From NCBI GenBank assembly GCA_943704525.1, contig CALSCQ010001180.1, positions 1-32,555 on the forward strand: 32,555 nt of DNA. The letters are read 5' to 3'. Positions 9,875 to 21,020 of the stretch are shown here, one piece after another. Under the pieces are notes generated by a model, which searched no databases, was not told where the DNA came from, and saw nothing but the letters and a program-made list of their open reading frames with translations. Numbering within the stretch: position 1 is the first letter of the stretch; each line of letters opens with the position of its first letter. The DNA comes from Pigoraptor vietnamica. Lineage: Eukaryota > Opisthokonta > Filasterea. Both the position numbers and the translations under genes were made by a program.

Positions 9875-10846
9875 CTATTTGCGAGCAGTGTTGCGATGCC
9901 GAGCAATAGCATCCTCAAGGTGACGAAGCTCGGCTTCCAATTCTTCTCGCGATTCTCCCTACGAGACAAGGCCGACGTATGAGCACCACCGCTCAATTGG
10001 TCTGGCATATCACAATGCCGCCGTACCTTTCCCTGGTCTCTAATGTCAAGATCGCGGCCGAAATCGTCCTGTCGACGCGAGGTGCGCTGATTGTTATCAC
10101 GTCGCCGACTGTCAAGTTCAGTCCGCAAGTCTCGACGATCCCGATTCCAGGCCCTATCGGCGGGGCGTAACGAGCGGCCACGCCGCTGCGGTTGCCTATC
10201 AAATCGCCTATTATCGTAGCCGTCACGCGAACGGGAACGCGATCGTGACCGAGACCGCGACCGTGAGCGCCGAGTGCGTGAGCGTGACCTCGAGCGCGAG
10301 CGCGATCGTGCGGTGAGTGTTACCGGCGCAGCATCCAGAGTCATGCGGACGTCTTGGCCTCCCTCAGTAGCGGTAATTCCCTCTTGTCGTCGGTGACGAA
10401 TTCGCTCCATAATGTACTGCTTGAGCCGGATGCCAATGTCCCACGGCGACTCCAGCGGCATTGCATTCCCAGTCATCTGTCGCGGGTCTGCAAATGGGCT
10501 GGGGAAGGCCGGACCGAGAGCAATTGGGCCGGGTGGGGTAAACTGCGGCGCCACGTGCAGTTGGGGACACGCGCCGCCCAACCGACAGAAGCCTGCGGAA
10601 GGGCGCAAGAAACCGTTCGTTAGAACGCCACACCGCAGCCCTTACACTCTTCAGGAACACAAACCGCGCTGGAAGAAGCCGCAGACGCGCTGGCTTCGCT
10701 CCCCCTGCACGGCGTACAAAACGGTCAGTTCTCACTTTCCGCCAAGCGTCACCCAACCAGCTGAGGCCCACCTCTCGCGGCGCATGCAGAGGCTCCGGGG
10801 CCGGCGCATCCGGCAGGCCCGGCACGAACTGCTCGTCCGAAGCCAT
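9875..10846 (-). CDS. CCCH zinc-finger RS-domain protein, probable splicing factor
   Basis: Four exons, 10846-10772, 10704-10665, 10592-10027 and 9958-9875, give 254 residues with exact phase closure. The zinc finger is assembled across an intron: C33-x7-C41-x5-C47-x3-H51, with CGFFQRG before the junction and FCRLGGACPQLH after it. Then come a Pro-rich stretch and a short conserved-looking segment (SPWDIGIRLKQYIMERIRHR). A long Arg-Ser repeat domain follows at about residues 130-155, continuing into an Arg/Asp-rich tail. The last exon encodes a short charged helix (REELEAELRHLEDAIARHR). CCCH plus RS suggests an RNA-binding nuclear-speckle protein, but no RRM is visible and I cannot assign a known family. 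It diverges from the TH1 gene across 423 bp that include a CACGTG site. Confidence 0.8.
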
Positions 10847-11269
10847 GGCGAAACAACGCACTGCTGACAGCAGGCTGGCCCGGCGACCTCTTTTCTGAAT
10901 GGGTTGGTCATGCGTGGTCACGTGATCGTGGCCAAACGAGCTCTCGGCTGTTGAGCTCGTTTGTTTACGACGTCGTGCGGGTTGCCGGTTCAGCGGGCTT
11001 TATGGCTGCTGCGAGCACTCTCCCAGTGCGGCTCACTGTGTGCGGCTCACTTCTCCCAGTGCGGCTCACTGTGTGCGGCTCACTGTGTGCGGCTTGTTGC
11101 AGTGCTCCCCCGTCTCTGTCGCTCGCCGCTCCGCCGTGTGCACTGGGGACGCGTGTGGGGGTGTGTGTGAGCTCTTTCGTGTTGACCCTGACCCCGCAGC
11201 CCCGCCGAGTGTGCGCCGCGCTCTCTCACCGCGCACGGGGGACCCGGGGGCCCGCGGCAGACCGCTGCG
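10847..11269. promoter_or_regulatory. Divergent promoter, CCCH-RS / TH1 protein, with tcacgtga
   Basis: A 423-bp gap between divergent starts. It contains the palindrome tcacgtga at 10918-10925 and a 33-bp tandem repeat at 11019-11098. No exon with protein character was found; the long frame through this stretch is a product of the repeat and GC richness. Confidence 0.5.
11019..11098 (+). repeat. 33-bp tandem repeat upstream of the TH1 gene
   Basis: The unit beginning tctcccagtgcggctcac occupies 11019-11051 and 11052-11084, with a partial third copy of its second half to 11098. Inside the unit gtgcggctcact itself recurs. It probably lies in the promoter or 5' UTR of the TH1 gene. Confidence 0.85.
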
Positions 11270-12224
11270 ATGGCGGAGGCACCGCAGCATGCCGCCGGCA
11301 GCGACGACGCCGCGCGCTTCATGGAGCACAAGGAGCGCAGGCGGTCGAGTGCCGTCAAAATGTTCCTCGGCGACCACCTCGGCCTTGCGTCCAACCCGAA
11401 CATCATCAAGCTGCTCGCGAAGAATGGTGGGCGGCGTCCCGTGTTTTGGTCGTGCTTGTGGCGTATGTTCGTGCGGCGCAGTGTCGCCGGCGCCGTGCTC
11501 AGACGGCCCCCTGCAGACGACAAGCGCATCCTGTTCTCGGACGTCATCACAAAGATCAACAAGCGCAACAAAATGCAGGAGCGCGTGCTGCTGCTCACCG
11601 GTGGGTGGGGCCTGTCGTGCGGCGCGCCGTGGGCGGTCGCGGCCACCCTTGTTCCCTGCGACCCCTCGGCTGACGCAGTGCCCGCCAGACGCCGCCATGT
11701 ACAACCTCGAGCCGAGCAGCTACAAGTGCAAGCGCCGCATTCCGCTCCGAGAAATTGGCTCTGTGAGCCTGTCCAAACTGCCCGACAACTTTTTCGCGCT
11801 CCATGTGCCGACCGAGTACGACTATCTGCTCGTCAGCAGCAAAAAGACGGAAATTGTGACGCGGATCCTCGAGGGCTACGAGGCCGCGAACGGAAAGAAG
11901 CTCTCGGTGACGTTTGCGAACAGGTGGGTTGTCGTGGCGTTGCGTGCCTTGCCTTTTTGGTCCCGTTTTTCCCCTTCCTCGCACGTCGATTTTGTCGTGG
12001 CGTTGCGTGCGTCTCCTGTCCGCTTACTCTCCCACGCGCGCAGTTTCGACTACCGCATTGACCAGGACACGGTCCGCGAGATACACTTCAGCCGCGTCGA
12101 CGGTGAGCAGGGGCTGTGCGCCATGCTAGGTGGAAGTGCGCTGACCAGGATATTCCGCTCGCACACAGGCGGCGTAAGCACGCAGATATACACGAAGAAG
12201 AAGTCGCGGGACGCGAAAAAGTAG
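11270..12224 (+). CDS. Stand-alone myosin-I tail homology (TH1) domain protein
   Basis: Five exons, 11270-11426, 11517-11600, 11689-11923, 12044-12102 and 12169-12224, give 196 residues. Nearly the whole protein is one TH1 domain, the membrane-binding part of class-I myosins. The N-terminal region is KERRRSSAVKMFLGDHLGL, then RILFSDVITKINKRNKMQ and RVLLLT. Next come MYNLEPSSYKCKRRIPL and the core SVSLSKLPDNFFALHVP, followed by DYLLVSSKKTEIVTRI. The basic YKCKRRIPL strand and the Lys-rich tail fit binding to acidic phospholipids. There is no motor or IQ motif: the start codon directly precedes the domain and the stop follows it. It may be an adaptor placing a partner on membranes, but the role is unknown. 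It converges on the RAB22-like gene with 62 bp between stops. Confidence 0.87.
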
Positions 12225-12286
12225 CATTGCAATTGCGTTTTATGCGTGCGCGGCTCGGAATACACGTGTGTGCGCCCAATCGCGCC

Positions 12287-13670
12287 TCAGCAACAGCCGC
12301 CCTTGGACTTTCCCGCGCCCGCGCCCCCGTCCCCCGCCGTCACCTGGATCGCATTCGTCGCCTTTGGAGCGAGTGCTTCTTGCGGTAGCCGCTTGCCTGG
12401 ATGACGTGCATCGGGCGAGTGGGGGAGGGGTGTCATCAGGGGATGGTATGAGTGTGTGTGTGCGTTGCGAGGGGGGATGTGGGGGTGGAGTGGGTGGAAG
12501 GTGTGTGGGCGGGAGGCAAAGTTTTAACAAAGCGTACGCACTTATGCTCTCGAAGAGTGACTGGACATTCTGCGCCGTCAGTGCGCTCGTCTCTGCAAAG
12601 ATGGCATCGATTGACTCGGCGTATTCTTGCGCGGCGTCGGTGGCGACCTGTCTCTGGGCGGCAAGGTCGCTCTTGTTGCCCGCAATGGCAAGGACAATGT
12701 TCGGCGGCCCGAGCTGCTTGAGCTCCTTCACCCAGTCCTTGAGCGCCCGAAAGCTCGCCTGGCAAACGGCGGCAAAAACGCAAACAGCTTGAGCAGCGGC
12801 ACCGATGCATCGCGCGCCTGAGCCATGCAGGCCCGTCTCCCACACGCATCCCTCACCACGGGCAACCTACATCCCCCTGCCAACCCATTGCGCCGATCAA
12901 CCCCCCCGCACGCTGCCTGCTCAGTTGACAGGCACTGAAAGCAAAAGCGCCCCCTGACGCAGCCATGGACAGCACGCATCCGACGCCCACCTCTCGCGTG
13001 ATATCATAGACCACAATGGCGGCGGCAGCGCCGCGGTAGTACATGGGAGCGAGTCCGCGGTACTGCACACCAGCGTGCGCGTGAGCCCAAGGGACACGCA
13101 GGGATCGCACGCACCGCGACGCACCTTCTCCTGCCCCGCCGTGTCCCATATCTGGTACTTGAACGTCTGTTCGCCCACAATGAGCGTCTTTGACATGAAC
13201 GACGCACTGCGGGGGAATAGAAGGGTCACCGAGTGGCCCACCCACGCACGCGAACATATGGGGCTCTTGCAACTCACCCAATGGTGCTTTCGGAATTCTC
13301 GTTAAACGTGTCAGACACAAAGCGGAGAACGAGGCTTGACTTCCCAACGCCAGCGTCCTGCCATGAGTCGCCAGTGAGCACATGGCCATACAATGTGCCA
13401 CTACGTACTTGCCTGCATGCGCCTGTGGCGTTCGTGCGTTGTGTGTGTGTGTGTGTGTGTATGTGTGTGTGTGTTTGTGTGTGTTTGTGTGCGTGTGTGT
13501 GCGTGTGTGTGTGTGTGGGTGTGGGGTGTGTGGGTCTGTGTGCGTGTGTGTATCCTCCTTATGTTGCATATTGTGTGATAATATCTCAATGACACAAAGA
13601 CACACACGTGCACAGGCACGCGAACACGCCTTACCCCGAGAAGGCACAGCTTGATCTCGCGAAGGGCCAT
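12287..13670 (-). CDS. Rab GTPase of the RAB22/RAB5 group
   Basis: Six exons, 13670-13635, 13357-13278, 13206-13125, 13062-12991, 12758-12542 and 12396-12287, give 198 residues. The start MALREIKLCLLG, the effector loop STIGASFMSKT and LAPMYYRGAAAAIVVYDIT are closest to RAB22/RAB31. NWVKEL-like DWVKELKQLGPPNIVLAIAG supports the RAB5 group. The P-loop is GDAGVGKS, followed by WDTAGQE and NKSD. The fifth guanine-base motif reads ETSAL where most Rabs have ETSAK. The tail ends GGCC-like (KSKGGCC) for double prenylation. RAB5-group proteins act on early endosomes. Intron 1 contains a (GT)n tract on the plus strand. Confidence 0.93.
13437..13552. repeat. (GT)n microsatellite in intron 1 of the RAB22-like gene
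   Basis: An interrupted GT tract of about 115 bp in the 277-nt intron between the first and second exons; it reads CA on the sense strand. Confidence 0.9.
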
Positions 13671-13800
13671 GGCGAGCTAGAGGGCGCGCCTCACGCTGCA
13701 CGCTTACTCGGGAAATGCGGCTGTCACGGTTTTGGGCAAAAGTACAGTGTGCGCGCAGAGTGTGTGTGTGTGTGCATACAAATTGTACAACCGACGCCTG

Positions 13801-13836
<36 letters not shown>

Positions 13837-14036
13837 TGCCAGTGTGTGTTATGTGCTGTGGTTGATGTGCGTCCCCAAGAGCGTGCGACTGGCTGCGAAC
13901 CGGAAAGCGCGAATGCCAGTCGCCGTTTGTTTTTGTGTCAGTGGACAACCGATCATCCGGGGTGGTGCACTGCCCGGCTGAGCGCCTGACACTGCTGAAT
14001 AGGCTGCTCTGCACTGGCGGGATTGCCCTTCACTCA
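13671..14036. promoter_or_regulatory. Intergenic region upstream of the RAB22-like gene
   Basis: This 366-bp gap lies between the 3' end of TRAPPC8 and the RAB22-like start, both on the minus strand. It contains a short GT run at 13761-13774 and a pure (GT)16-type run at 13804-13835. No coding exon or CACGTG was seen. Confidence 0.5.
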
Positions 14037-17000
14037 TCAATCGGCGTGCAGCACCCGCAGCAGACTCTGCTGCACCGGCAAGGCAACCTGCGTGGTGCCT
14101 GCTTCGCCCAGCGCATACACGCGCAGGCGAGAGAGGTCATAGACGCCCGGTGCCGCCACAGCCGCGCACAGGGGCAGCATGGCAGTTTCTCCAGGTGGGA
14201 GCGTCGCGTGAATTGTCGTCCGGCCGACCCATGCAAACTGCCCTGTTGGTGCCGGCGGGGCGTTGCTGGAAGAAAAGCAAAAGGCCCGTTAGCGCACGAA
14301 GAGCAGGCAGGCACGGCATTATGGGCTACAAGGGCACAGCAAGCCCGGCGAAAAAGAGGCCGTGCTCACCTCTTCTCCAGGCGCCTTTCCTGTTTGAGCT
14401 GCGAGAACTCGACCACAATCGGCGCCCCTTTGGCGCCCGCATTGTGGACGCAGAGCTTGACCGGAATGCGGCAGACGCCCCTGCAACCGACACCATTATG
14501 GTATGCCTCACCGGAACACAGTCAGCGCTGGCCCACTCACCCCGCAGCAAAAGCGTGCCGCACGACGTCCGGGTGGCACAGTCGCAGGCGCAAGGTGCCG
14601 TCCGATGGCACGAGACGCACATGCGGCCGCAGGGCCCCATCCACCGGCCGAGGCACGGGAACGGAAGCCGGGTCGATTGCGGGAAGCGCGGGCTGGGGTG
14701 GGTGCTGCACGTCTGTGATGCGCACACGCAGCTGCCCCCAGCACTCGCGTCCCGGCACCTCCCAGAGCACAACAACTGCCACCCCCCGCGTGCCAAGCTC
14801 GAGGCGACCGCCCGCACCGTCCTCGTCGCCGCGCACGACCATGTCGCGGTGTGGGGGGAGCGCGCAGTCCGCCCACGGCGACGGATTGTCGCCCACACCC
14901 AAATTCGAGCACAGCAACGCCGACGCAGCCCCACCGGCTGGAGGAGTCGCGAGGGTCATGCCGTAGTAGAGAGACAACATTTCGCGTGGACCGAGCGTAT
15001 GGCGCGCTGCAGGCACGTGACCCAGCGGGCGCAGAACCCAAGCAGGGGAAACGGCCGACACTTGCGTGATGCGAAACTCGGCAGCGGCCTGCATGTTCTC
15101 CACTTCAACTGCGCACACCTGGCCCTCCGCCGACGACGCGCTTGGCCGCACGAAGCCCGTCACAAGCAGCGACGGCTGTACAGTCGTATTCGCTCCCACG
15201 CACGCCGTGCGACAGCGCAATTTCTTGTTCGGTAGTTCCGACTCGTACAGAAAGACGCACCCGATGTCGCGACGTCCTACGACATCACCGCGGACCCACG
15301 CCTCCACGGCGATGGATCCTCCGGGCGGAAGCCGCTCCGCCGCCGCGAGGTCGACAATGCCGGACGGTGACACAGCTGGTGGCACAAAACTCGTGTGCAT
15401 TCCAACGGGAGCGGCCTCCGCCGGCGGCGAGCAGAAAAAGGCCGAGTCTGACGCGCGCATGCGCACGCCGGTCATCGCGCAGCGGCCGCCGTTCGAGATG
15501 CTCAGACGCACCCGCCGCACCTCTCCGAGGTACATTGTCTCGGGGACGCCCTCGAACGAAGCGCGCAGCAGAGGCATTGCAGAGGTCACGACAAGATCCA
15601 GGCGACGGTCGGGGGCTGCGTCGCACGCGGGTTGTTACATACCACACAATGGAGGCGCCCACAGGTCGCTCACGTGTCACAGACGAGTGGCAGTCAACAG
15701 TACGCACGTTACAGACACGTACCATAGCGCGGTCCCTTGGGCTTGGTCTTCTTCACGCGGGGTCCGCGCACGACAAAATCCCTGCGGCCGCGCACGCTCC
15801 CCGCCAGCATGTATTCGATGCCGCGAATGGAGAGAAACCCCTCCTCGCTCGGCGTGACAGAAAGACGCACCTGCTCGGATGACATGGGCAGGAAATGGAA
15901 TGAGAGGGAGAGGCGCCTACAGAGCAGACAGCATCAGCGGACCAGGGACCGACCTTCTTCCGCTCCTCAGGCTCCATCTGCAGGCGGTCGATCACGTGGG
16001 CGGTGAACCCGCGCGCCCCGCTCGTCCTGGGAGCGGTAATTACGGACGTCGGGTCTGCCTCGAGCATCATGGTCGACTGTGCGTCTGCAGGCGCAGCGCC
16101 GGCCGCGCTGCCCTCCCCCTCGCCGTCGCTCCCGTCGCCGCCCGCCGCGCCCGTGTCCGTCTCCACACCCTTGGCGCTGTCCCCGGCGGGGGCATCCGGG
16201 TCCACCGCGGAAAAGTCGCAGCGCAGGGACATGCCCTGGAGCATGAGCGGAATTTGCAGCGGATTCACGAGCTCGATTTCCACCACAACGGGCTCTGCAA
16301 AGAAAGTTCCGTCGCATGGCATGCAATCAGCGCAATTGTCCAGCCCCCCATTAGCACCGCGCGCACGTGAAATGGCCACGCACACAAACCGAGCCCACCT
16401 CCAAGGACGCACACCGGCCGCTCGGCGTTGTTCGTCGCATCTGATAGCACGTGCACCGCGGGTCGGTATCCCTGCGGTGCCACGCGATCGGCCAGCTCAC
16501 GCTCAAGGTCCGCCCACGGGTTGTCATGGGGCGACGTGCCAGCACTTCGCTCCCCCGCCGAAACGTTGTCTTCGCCGCTGCCGCCGCCATCGAGCAACAC
16601 GCGAAGGCTGCGGCGGGCAATGCCTGGCAGTGGCAACACAGGCAGCTCCGCAACGTCCCCAGAGGGCGCGTCAGGACGGGAGAGATATTGCTGCAAACAG
16701 GGGTGTCCGTTAGTCGCGGATCGCGCCGAGTTAGGAGGAGCATGCGCATACTCACCTTGACAATGTACAGGAACTCCTTTAGATAGCCCGCCTGCTGCTG
16801 CGGAGGCTGTGGCGACTCGCGCAAGAGCAGCGCAAATTCGGCGAGTGCCTCCGGGAGTGCCCCAATGTGGAACGACTGACGGCCAAGAGTGAAGTGAATG
16901 TGGTCCTCGGCGAGTGCCCACGCGCGGCCACGGTACACGTCCAGCGCGTAGCCATAGCAGCGCAATGCGTGCTTCCGCTGCAACAGAGGTTGAAAGGGTA

Positions 17001-17302
17001 TGGCGTTCAGTGCCTGCATGCAACACGAGGCACATGCGCTCGACGAACCTGGCTGCTCTTGCTGAAGCGGTGGCCCGCGAGAATCATATGGAACGCAAAC
17101 TTGCGCGGCATCGGCGGCGACAGGCGCAGAAAGCTCCGCGCGGCCTGCTCCAGCATGAGACCGCTCCTTAGATCCGAATCCTGCGTGCGACGGGAAGCGC
17201 GTATCAGGCGAGCGCACACAGCCAACACCGGACACACACACACACATACACACACACACGCACCCACCCACACACACACACACAGGCAAACACACACACA
17301 CG

Positions 17303-17338
<36 letters not shown>

Positions 17339-19118
17339 CAAACACACACACACACACACACACACGCAAACACACACACACACACACAACGATCCACCTC
17401 GCCCGTCATTCGGATGAAGACAGTCGCAGCCTCGCGGTACTGTCCCCGCGCGCGGAGTACCTCCCCCGCTATGAACGTCGCCCGCGCCGCATACACCGGC
17501 GCCGCGCACTTGGTGAGATATGTGGTGATGGCGCTGTCCAAATACGTTTCGGGGTCGCGCTTCGTAGACGCCGTTTCCGCCATGAGCACGCAAAGCCCAA
17601 TGGCCTCCTGCGCCGCCGCATAGTGCCGCCACGCGCGCTCGTTCTGGTGGTCGCGGCGCAAATTGTGGTACGCGGCATTCGCGAAGTCGTAGTCCTGCAG
17701 CAGGAAAGCGCAGTCCGCCATTCGCCGCGAGAGCGCCTCGGGGCCGGTGACGACCGCCGGCAGCTGCGACGCCGACGATGACATCGGCGACCGGTTGGCG
17801 CCCGCATTGGCCGCCGAGCCGCCGGCCGCGCCGCCGCCGCCGCCGCCACCACCACCAAACCACTTGCGCGTGGCGCTGAAGAAGGACCCGCGGATGCCCT
17901 TCTTGCTTGCCACGACCTGCTCGTTCAGCGCATGCACCGTGCGCTCAAGCGCTGGCACGACAATTTTGGTGGCCAGCTCTACGGCAAAGTCCTGCAGCCG
18001 GGCCAGGTCGTCGTTCGTCAGCCAGCGCGCACGGCGGTCATCCCCATCGCCGGCGCTTCCAGAGACAGTCTCGACAGCCACGCCGTCCGCACCCTCGTCG
18101 TCGACTCCCAGCGGGCCCAAAGGACCCAGTGGACCAAGCGGGCCCATGTCGGCCACAGCAACGCGCGACGGCGGTGACTGCGCCACTGTGGTCGCTCCCG
18201 CTCCCGATGACCACGTGCTGCTCGTACGCGTGGCGCGTGTCTGCAGGCCGTCGGCGCGCCCATCGCGCTCCCCCTCGCGCAGACGCACCACGTGCCCCTC
18301 CCATAGGTCCGGCACGCACGGCGCGCCCGACGCATCCGCGCGAGGCCGACTGTTGATCGTAAGAACAGTAAAACTGGTGCCGAAGTACGTGCGCATGGAG
18401 GCGGTCAGCGCGGCGACCTTTTCTGCCGACACTCCTGAGGAGACATCGTGCACGAGAACGTGGTGCTTTGGAATCGCGGGGTCCACGCCTGCCATCGCAA
18501 ACGAGGGTGGCGGCTCCTGCGGGTTGTATGCGCGCGTCAATGCGGCAATCGGGTCCGGGTTCGCCGAGGACGCCACGGCAAGGACGGCCACCGGGTGGTC
18601 GAAAAATTCGTGCTCCGCGGGCCGCAGGCTCCCAAGCAGCGCGTCCCAGTACTGGTCGTACCACGGCGTGCGCTCCCGCGGCGTACCGGGATCCTCGACG
18701 CGCCACGAGCCGCGCGGTCCGCGCACAACCGGGGACGGCTGAGGGGCCGCCTGCGCCTGCGCGACAACGTCGGTGCAGAGGCGCTGCACGTCAGGAATTG
18801 CCGGGGGATCGAGGCGTGAAAGCTCGATGAGGCGCACTTGCACATTCTCAGCCACACGCGTACTGCCATTCACGTCGCGAAAATAGGCTGCGAGCGGGTG
18901 GTGCGGTTAGAATTGCAAGATGCACGTCGAACACTTGCAGATTTCGAACAATTCCAACCTTTGTTCGGGGCAATGAGGAACGGGCGCATGAGCTCCACAA
19001 AAGAGACGCGGTTTGCGCGGCAAGCGGCCTCGGCATCTTGCGTTGCGGCCACAACCACGAGAGGCCCAAAGTAGTGCCGCACAAAGTCCGAGGGCGCCCA
19101 CATGGTGCGCGACGCCAT
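14037..19118 (-). CDS. TRAPPC8: TRAPPC8 (TRAPP III subunit, yeast Trs85)
   Basis: Ten exons, 19118-18959, 18887-17398, 17180-17049, 16977-16756, 16690-16399, 16294-15954, 15870-15723, 15615-14541, 14480-14370 and 14265-14037, give 1399 residues with exact phase closure, near the usual length. TRAPPC8 hallmarks run throughout: RVSFVELMRPF near the start, HHVLVHDVSSG, SFFSATRKWFGG, KFAFHMILAGHRFSKSS, KHALRCYGYALDVYRG and AEDHIHFTLGRQS. After exon 5 come EPVVVEIELVNPLQ, APDRRLDLVVTSAMPLL, and a C-terminal beta-rich region ending near PGVYDLSRLRVYAL. TRAPPC8 targets the TRAPP III complex, an exchange factor for RAB1, to membranes in autophagy and ER-Golgi traffic. A nine-glycine run follows the FSATRKWF motif, and exon 6 carries an acidic Gly/Ala insert. 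The intron 17397-17181 holds a CA tract that reads open in one frame but is not coding. Confidence 0.96.
17227..17390. repeat. (CA)n microsatellite in TRAPPC8 intron 2
   Basis: About 160 bp of interrupted CACACA between the exons ending at 17398 and starting at 17180. It reads GT on the sense strand and begins just after the donor site. Confidence 0.9.
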
Positions 19119-19271
19119 CGTGACGTCGGCGGGGGAAACTGCCCCGTCGCCGCGTCGTCTTCGTGTCACGACGGCGCGCACGTATGATGTGCGTGTGGTG
19201 GCACGTCGCGGCAAGAGACGGCCTATATCGCGCCTGCTGCTGCAGGCCGCCGAGATGAACTTGGTTCGCGC

Positions 19272-19309
<38 letters not shown>

Positions 19310-19566
19310 GTGATCGCATCTGCACACCCCGGATGCGGTCTGTGTGGCAGACGCCCGTCCCCCTCAGTCCCCAGTCAGCCTCTTGCGAACGCAGTGGGGA
19401 CGTTGCCATCCCCAATCACACCACGCACCGCGCGCGCACCGCGTACAAACACAAGGGAAGCAAAAAAGGACGTGCGTAACCACAACGGCAGCACGTCGAC
19501 GCCTTTTCCCTCCCTATCGGCCGCACACGCGCTCCATCCGTCCGTCCCCGCGGCCCACCTGCAGCC
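19119..19566. promoter_or_regulatory. Divergent promoter region, TRAPPC8 / VAP
   Basis: A 448-bp gap between divergent starts. A pure (GT)n run lies at 19274-19308. No CACGTG and no exon with protein character were found. Confidence 0.5.
19274..19308. repeat. (GT)n microsatellite in the TRAPPC8/VAP promoter region
   Basis: An uninterrupted GT run of about 35 bp, mid-way between the two start codons. Confidence 0.9.
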
Positions 19567-20905
19567 ATGGCGGCGAAAGAGGACGTCATCCTGGACCCCG
19601 AGCACGAGCTCGCCTTCCGACGTGGGTGCAATGCGCGCGCCCGTTGCACCGCCTGCACATGTATCGCCGTCTGCGCTTTTCGACCTGGGACAGTGCGTCG
19701 CCGCGTCTGCTTATTGAGCCGCCCTTCCCCTCAGGCCCGTTTGACGAGACGGCGCAATCGAAGCTGCGGCTGTCCAACCCAACCGACCGCGCCATGTACT
19801 TCAAGGTGAAGACGACCGCGCCGAAGCGGTACTGTGTGCGCCCAAATGCGGGGAAGGTCGAGGCGAAGCAGTCTCTCGATGTCACAGGTGCGTTGTTGTT
19901 GCAGCCGTGCGAAGTGCGTGTGTAGTGGCGTCTGCGACCGACCCGGCACACTTACGCTTCGTCGTCGCGTCAGTGTTTCTCCCGAAGGCGGATGACATTG
20001 GTGCCGACAACAAGTGCAAGGACAAGTTTTTGGTGCAGTGCGTGTTTTCAAACGACGAGAACGCCGACCAGGAGCAACTGGTGGGTGCGCCTATGCGCAA
20101 TTGTTGGCGTCGCGCGCATGCGACTCACATCGACCGTGGCCTCTTGCAGTGGAAGAGTGCGCCGCCCGGCGCTGTGAAGGAGCACAAGCTCAAGTGCGCC
20201 TTTTTGCCCCCCGTGGGCGAGGTGAGCGTTGCCTGGTGCTTCACTATTCGCTGTCGTGATTCGTTGTGACACGGGCACGCCTCGCAGTCCGGCGCCGATG
20301 CTGCCCCCTCCCCGTCGTCACAGCCGGCGCCGTCGCCGCAGCCGTCGTCACAGCCGCAGCCGGCGGCCGCGAGCCCTTCGTCCACAGCAGTGCGGGAAGA
20401 TGCACCCGCGCCCCGCCAGACGGTGCGCTTTGAGGAGGACGCGCGGGTGGGCTCCGCTGCGGGCCATGGCGTCTGTGTCACCGTGTTCGCTGTCGTGGCG
20501 TATGGGACGATTAGCTGTGCGTGTGTGGCGTGAGATCTGCGGGGAGGTACTCAAGTCTTCTGGGCGCAGGCTGCCAGCGACGCCAGCAAGGACTCTGCTC
20601 CGAAGTCGCCCTCGGTGGTGCGTTGTCTGTCCCTCTTTGAGCCAGGGTGTGCCGCTGTGAAGTGGACTCGCGTTATGTTTAATCGTGCGAACTCATGTAC
20701 TGAGTGCGTGCATGTGCAGGCCGCCCCCAAGAGCGAGCTCCGCCAGCGCAGCGTCCCTCAGGCGTCACAAGCTGCGCCGGCGCACGCGGCGGGCGGCGAC
20801 CGCCTCGCGATGGCACATGGCTCGCAGACGGACGCGCGCTTCACGGCGCTGCACCTTGTCATTGCGTTTCTGCTTGGCCTCCTCCTCGGCCGCTTTGTGC
20901 TGTGA
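19567..20905 (+). CDS. VAP: VAP, ER membrane contact-site protein
   Basis: Seven exons, 19567-19621, 19735-19887, 19974-20080, 20150-20221, 20288-20446, 20570-20617 and 20720-20905, give 259 residues. An N-terminal MSP domain covers about residues 8-130. It has the signature TDRAMYFKVKTTAPKRYCVR followed by PNAG, the surface that grips FFAT motifs of lipid-transfer and other partners. A Pro/Ser/Gln-rich disordered linker follows. The protein ends in a tail anchor, FTALHLVIAFLLGLLLGRFV, placing it in the ER membrane with the MSP domain in the cytosol. VAP tethers the ER to other organelles. Exon 6 could alternatively end at 20614, removing one residue. The gene converges on CHMP4 with 178 bp between stops. 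Confidence 0.95.
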
Positions 20906-21020
20906 GGTCGCGCGTGCCGCGCCGCGCCCGCGTGACTGTTGGCTGCCAGAGTGCAACTGAAATGCTGTGTCGCTTGCCGTTGTTGCGATTGCCGGCAAAA
21001 GCTGTATCTGGCGCGCGGTT

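Noticed and set aside
9295-9909. Long open frames of repeated Cys-Val or His-Thr residues in the microsatellite block
   Set aside because: They are translations of GT or CA repeats, with no start context, splice structure or non-repeat protein content.
10951-11673. 240-codon plus-strand frame upstream of and overlapping the TH1 gene
   Set aside because: It runs through a tandem repeat and then out of frame over two TH1 exons; the spliced TH1 model explains the region.
17181-17397. Cys-Val-rich insert that would fuse TRAPPC8 exons 2 and 3 by read-through
   Set aside because: It is an intron with a gtggat donor and cag acceptor; removing it restores the known TRAPPC8 order (MTGE then DSDLRSG).
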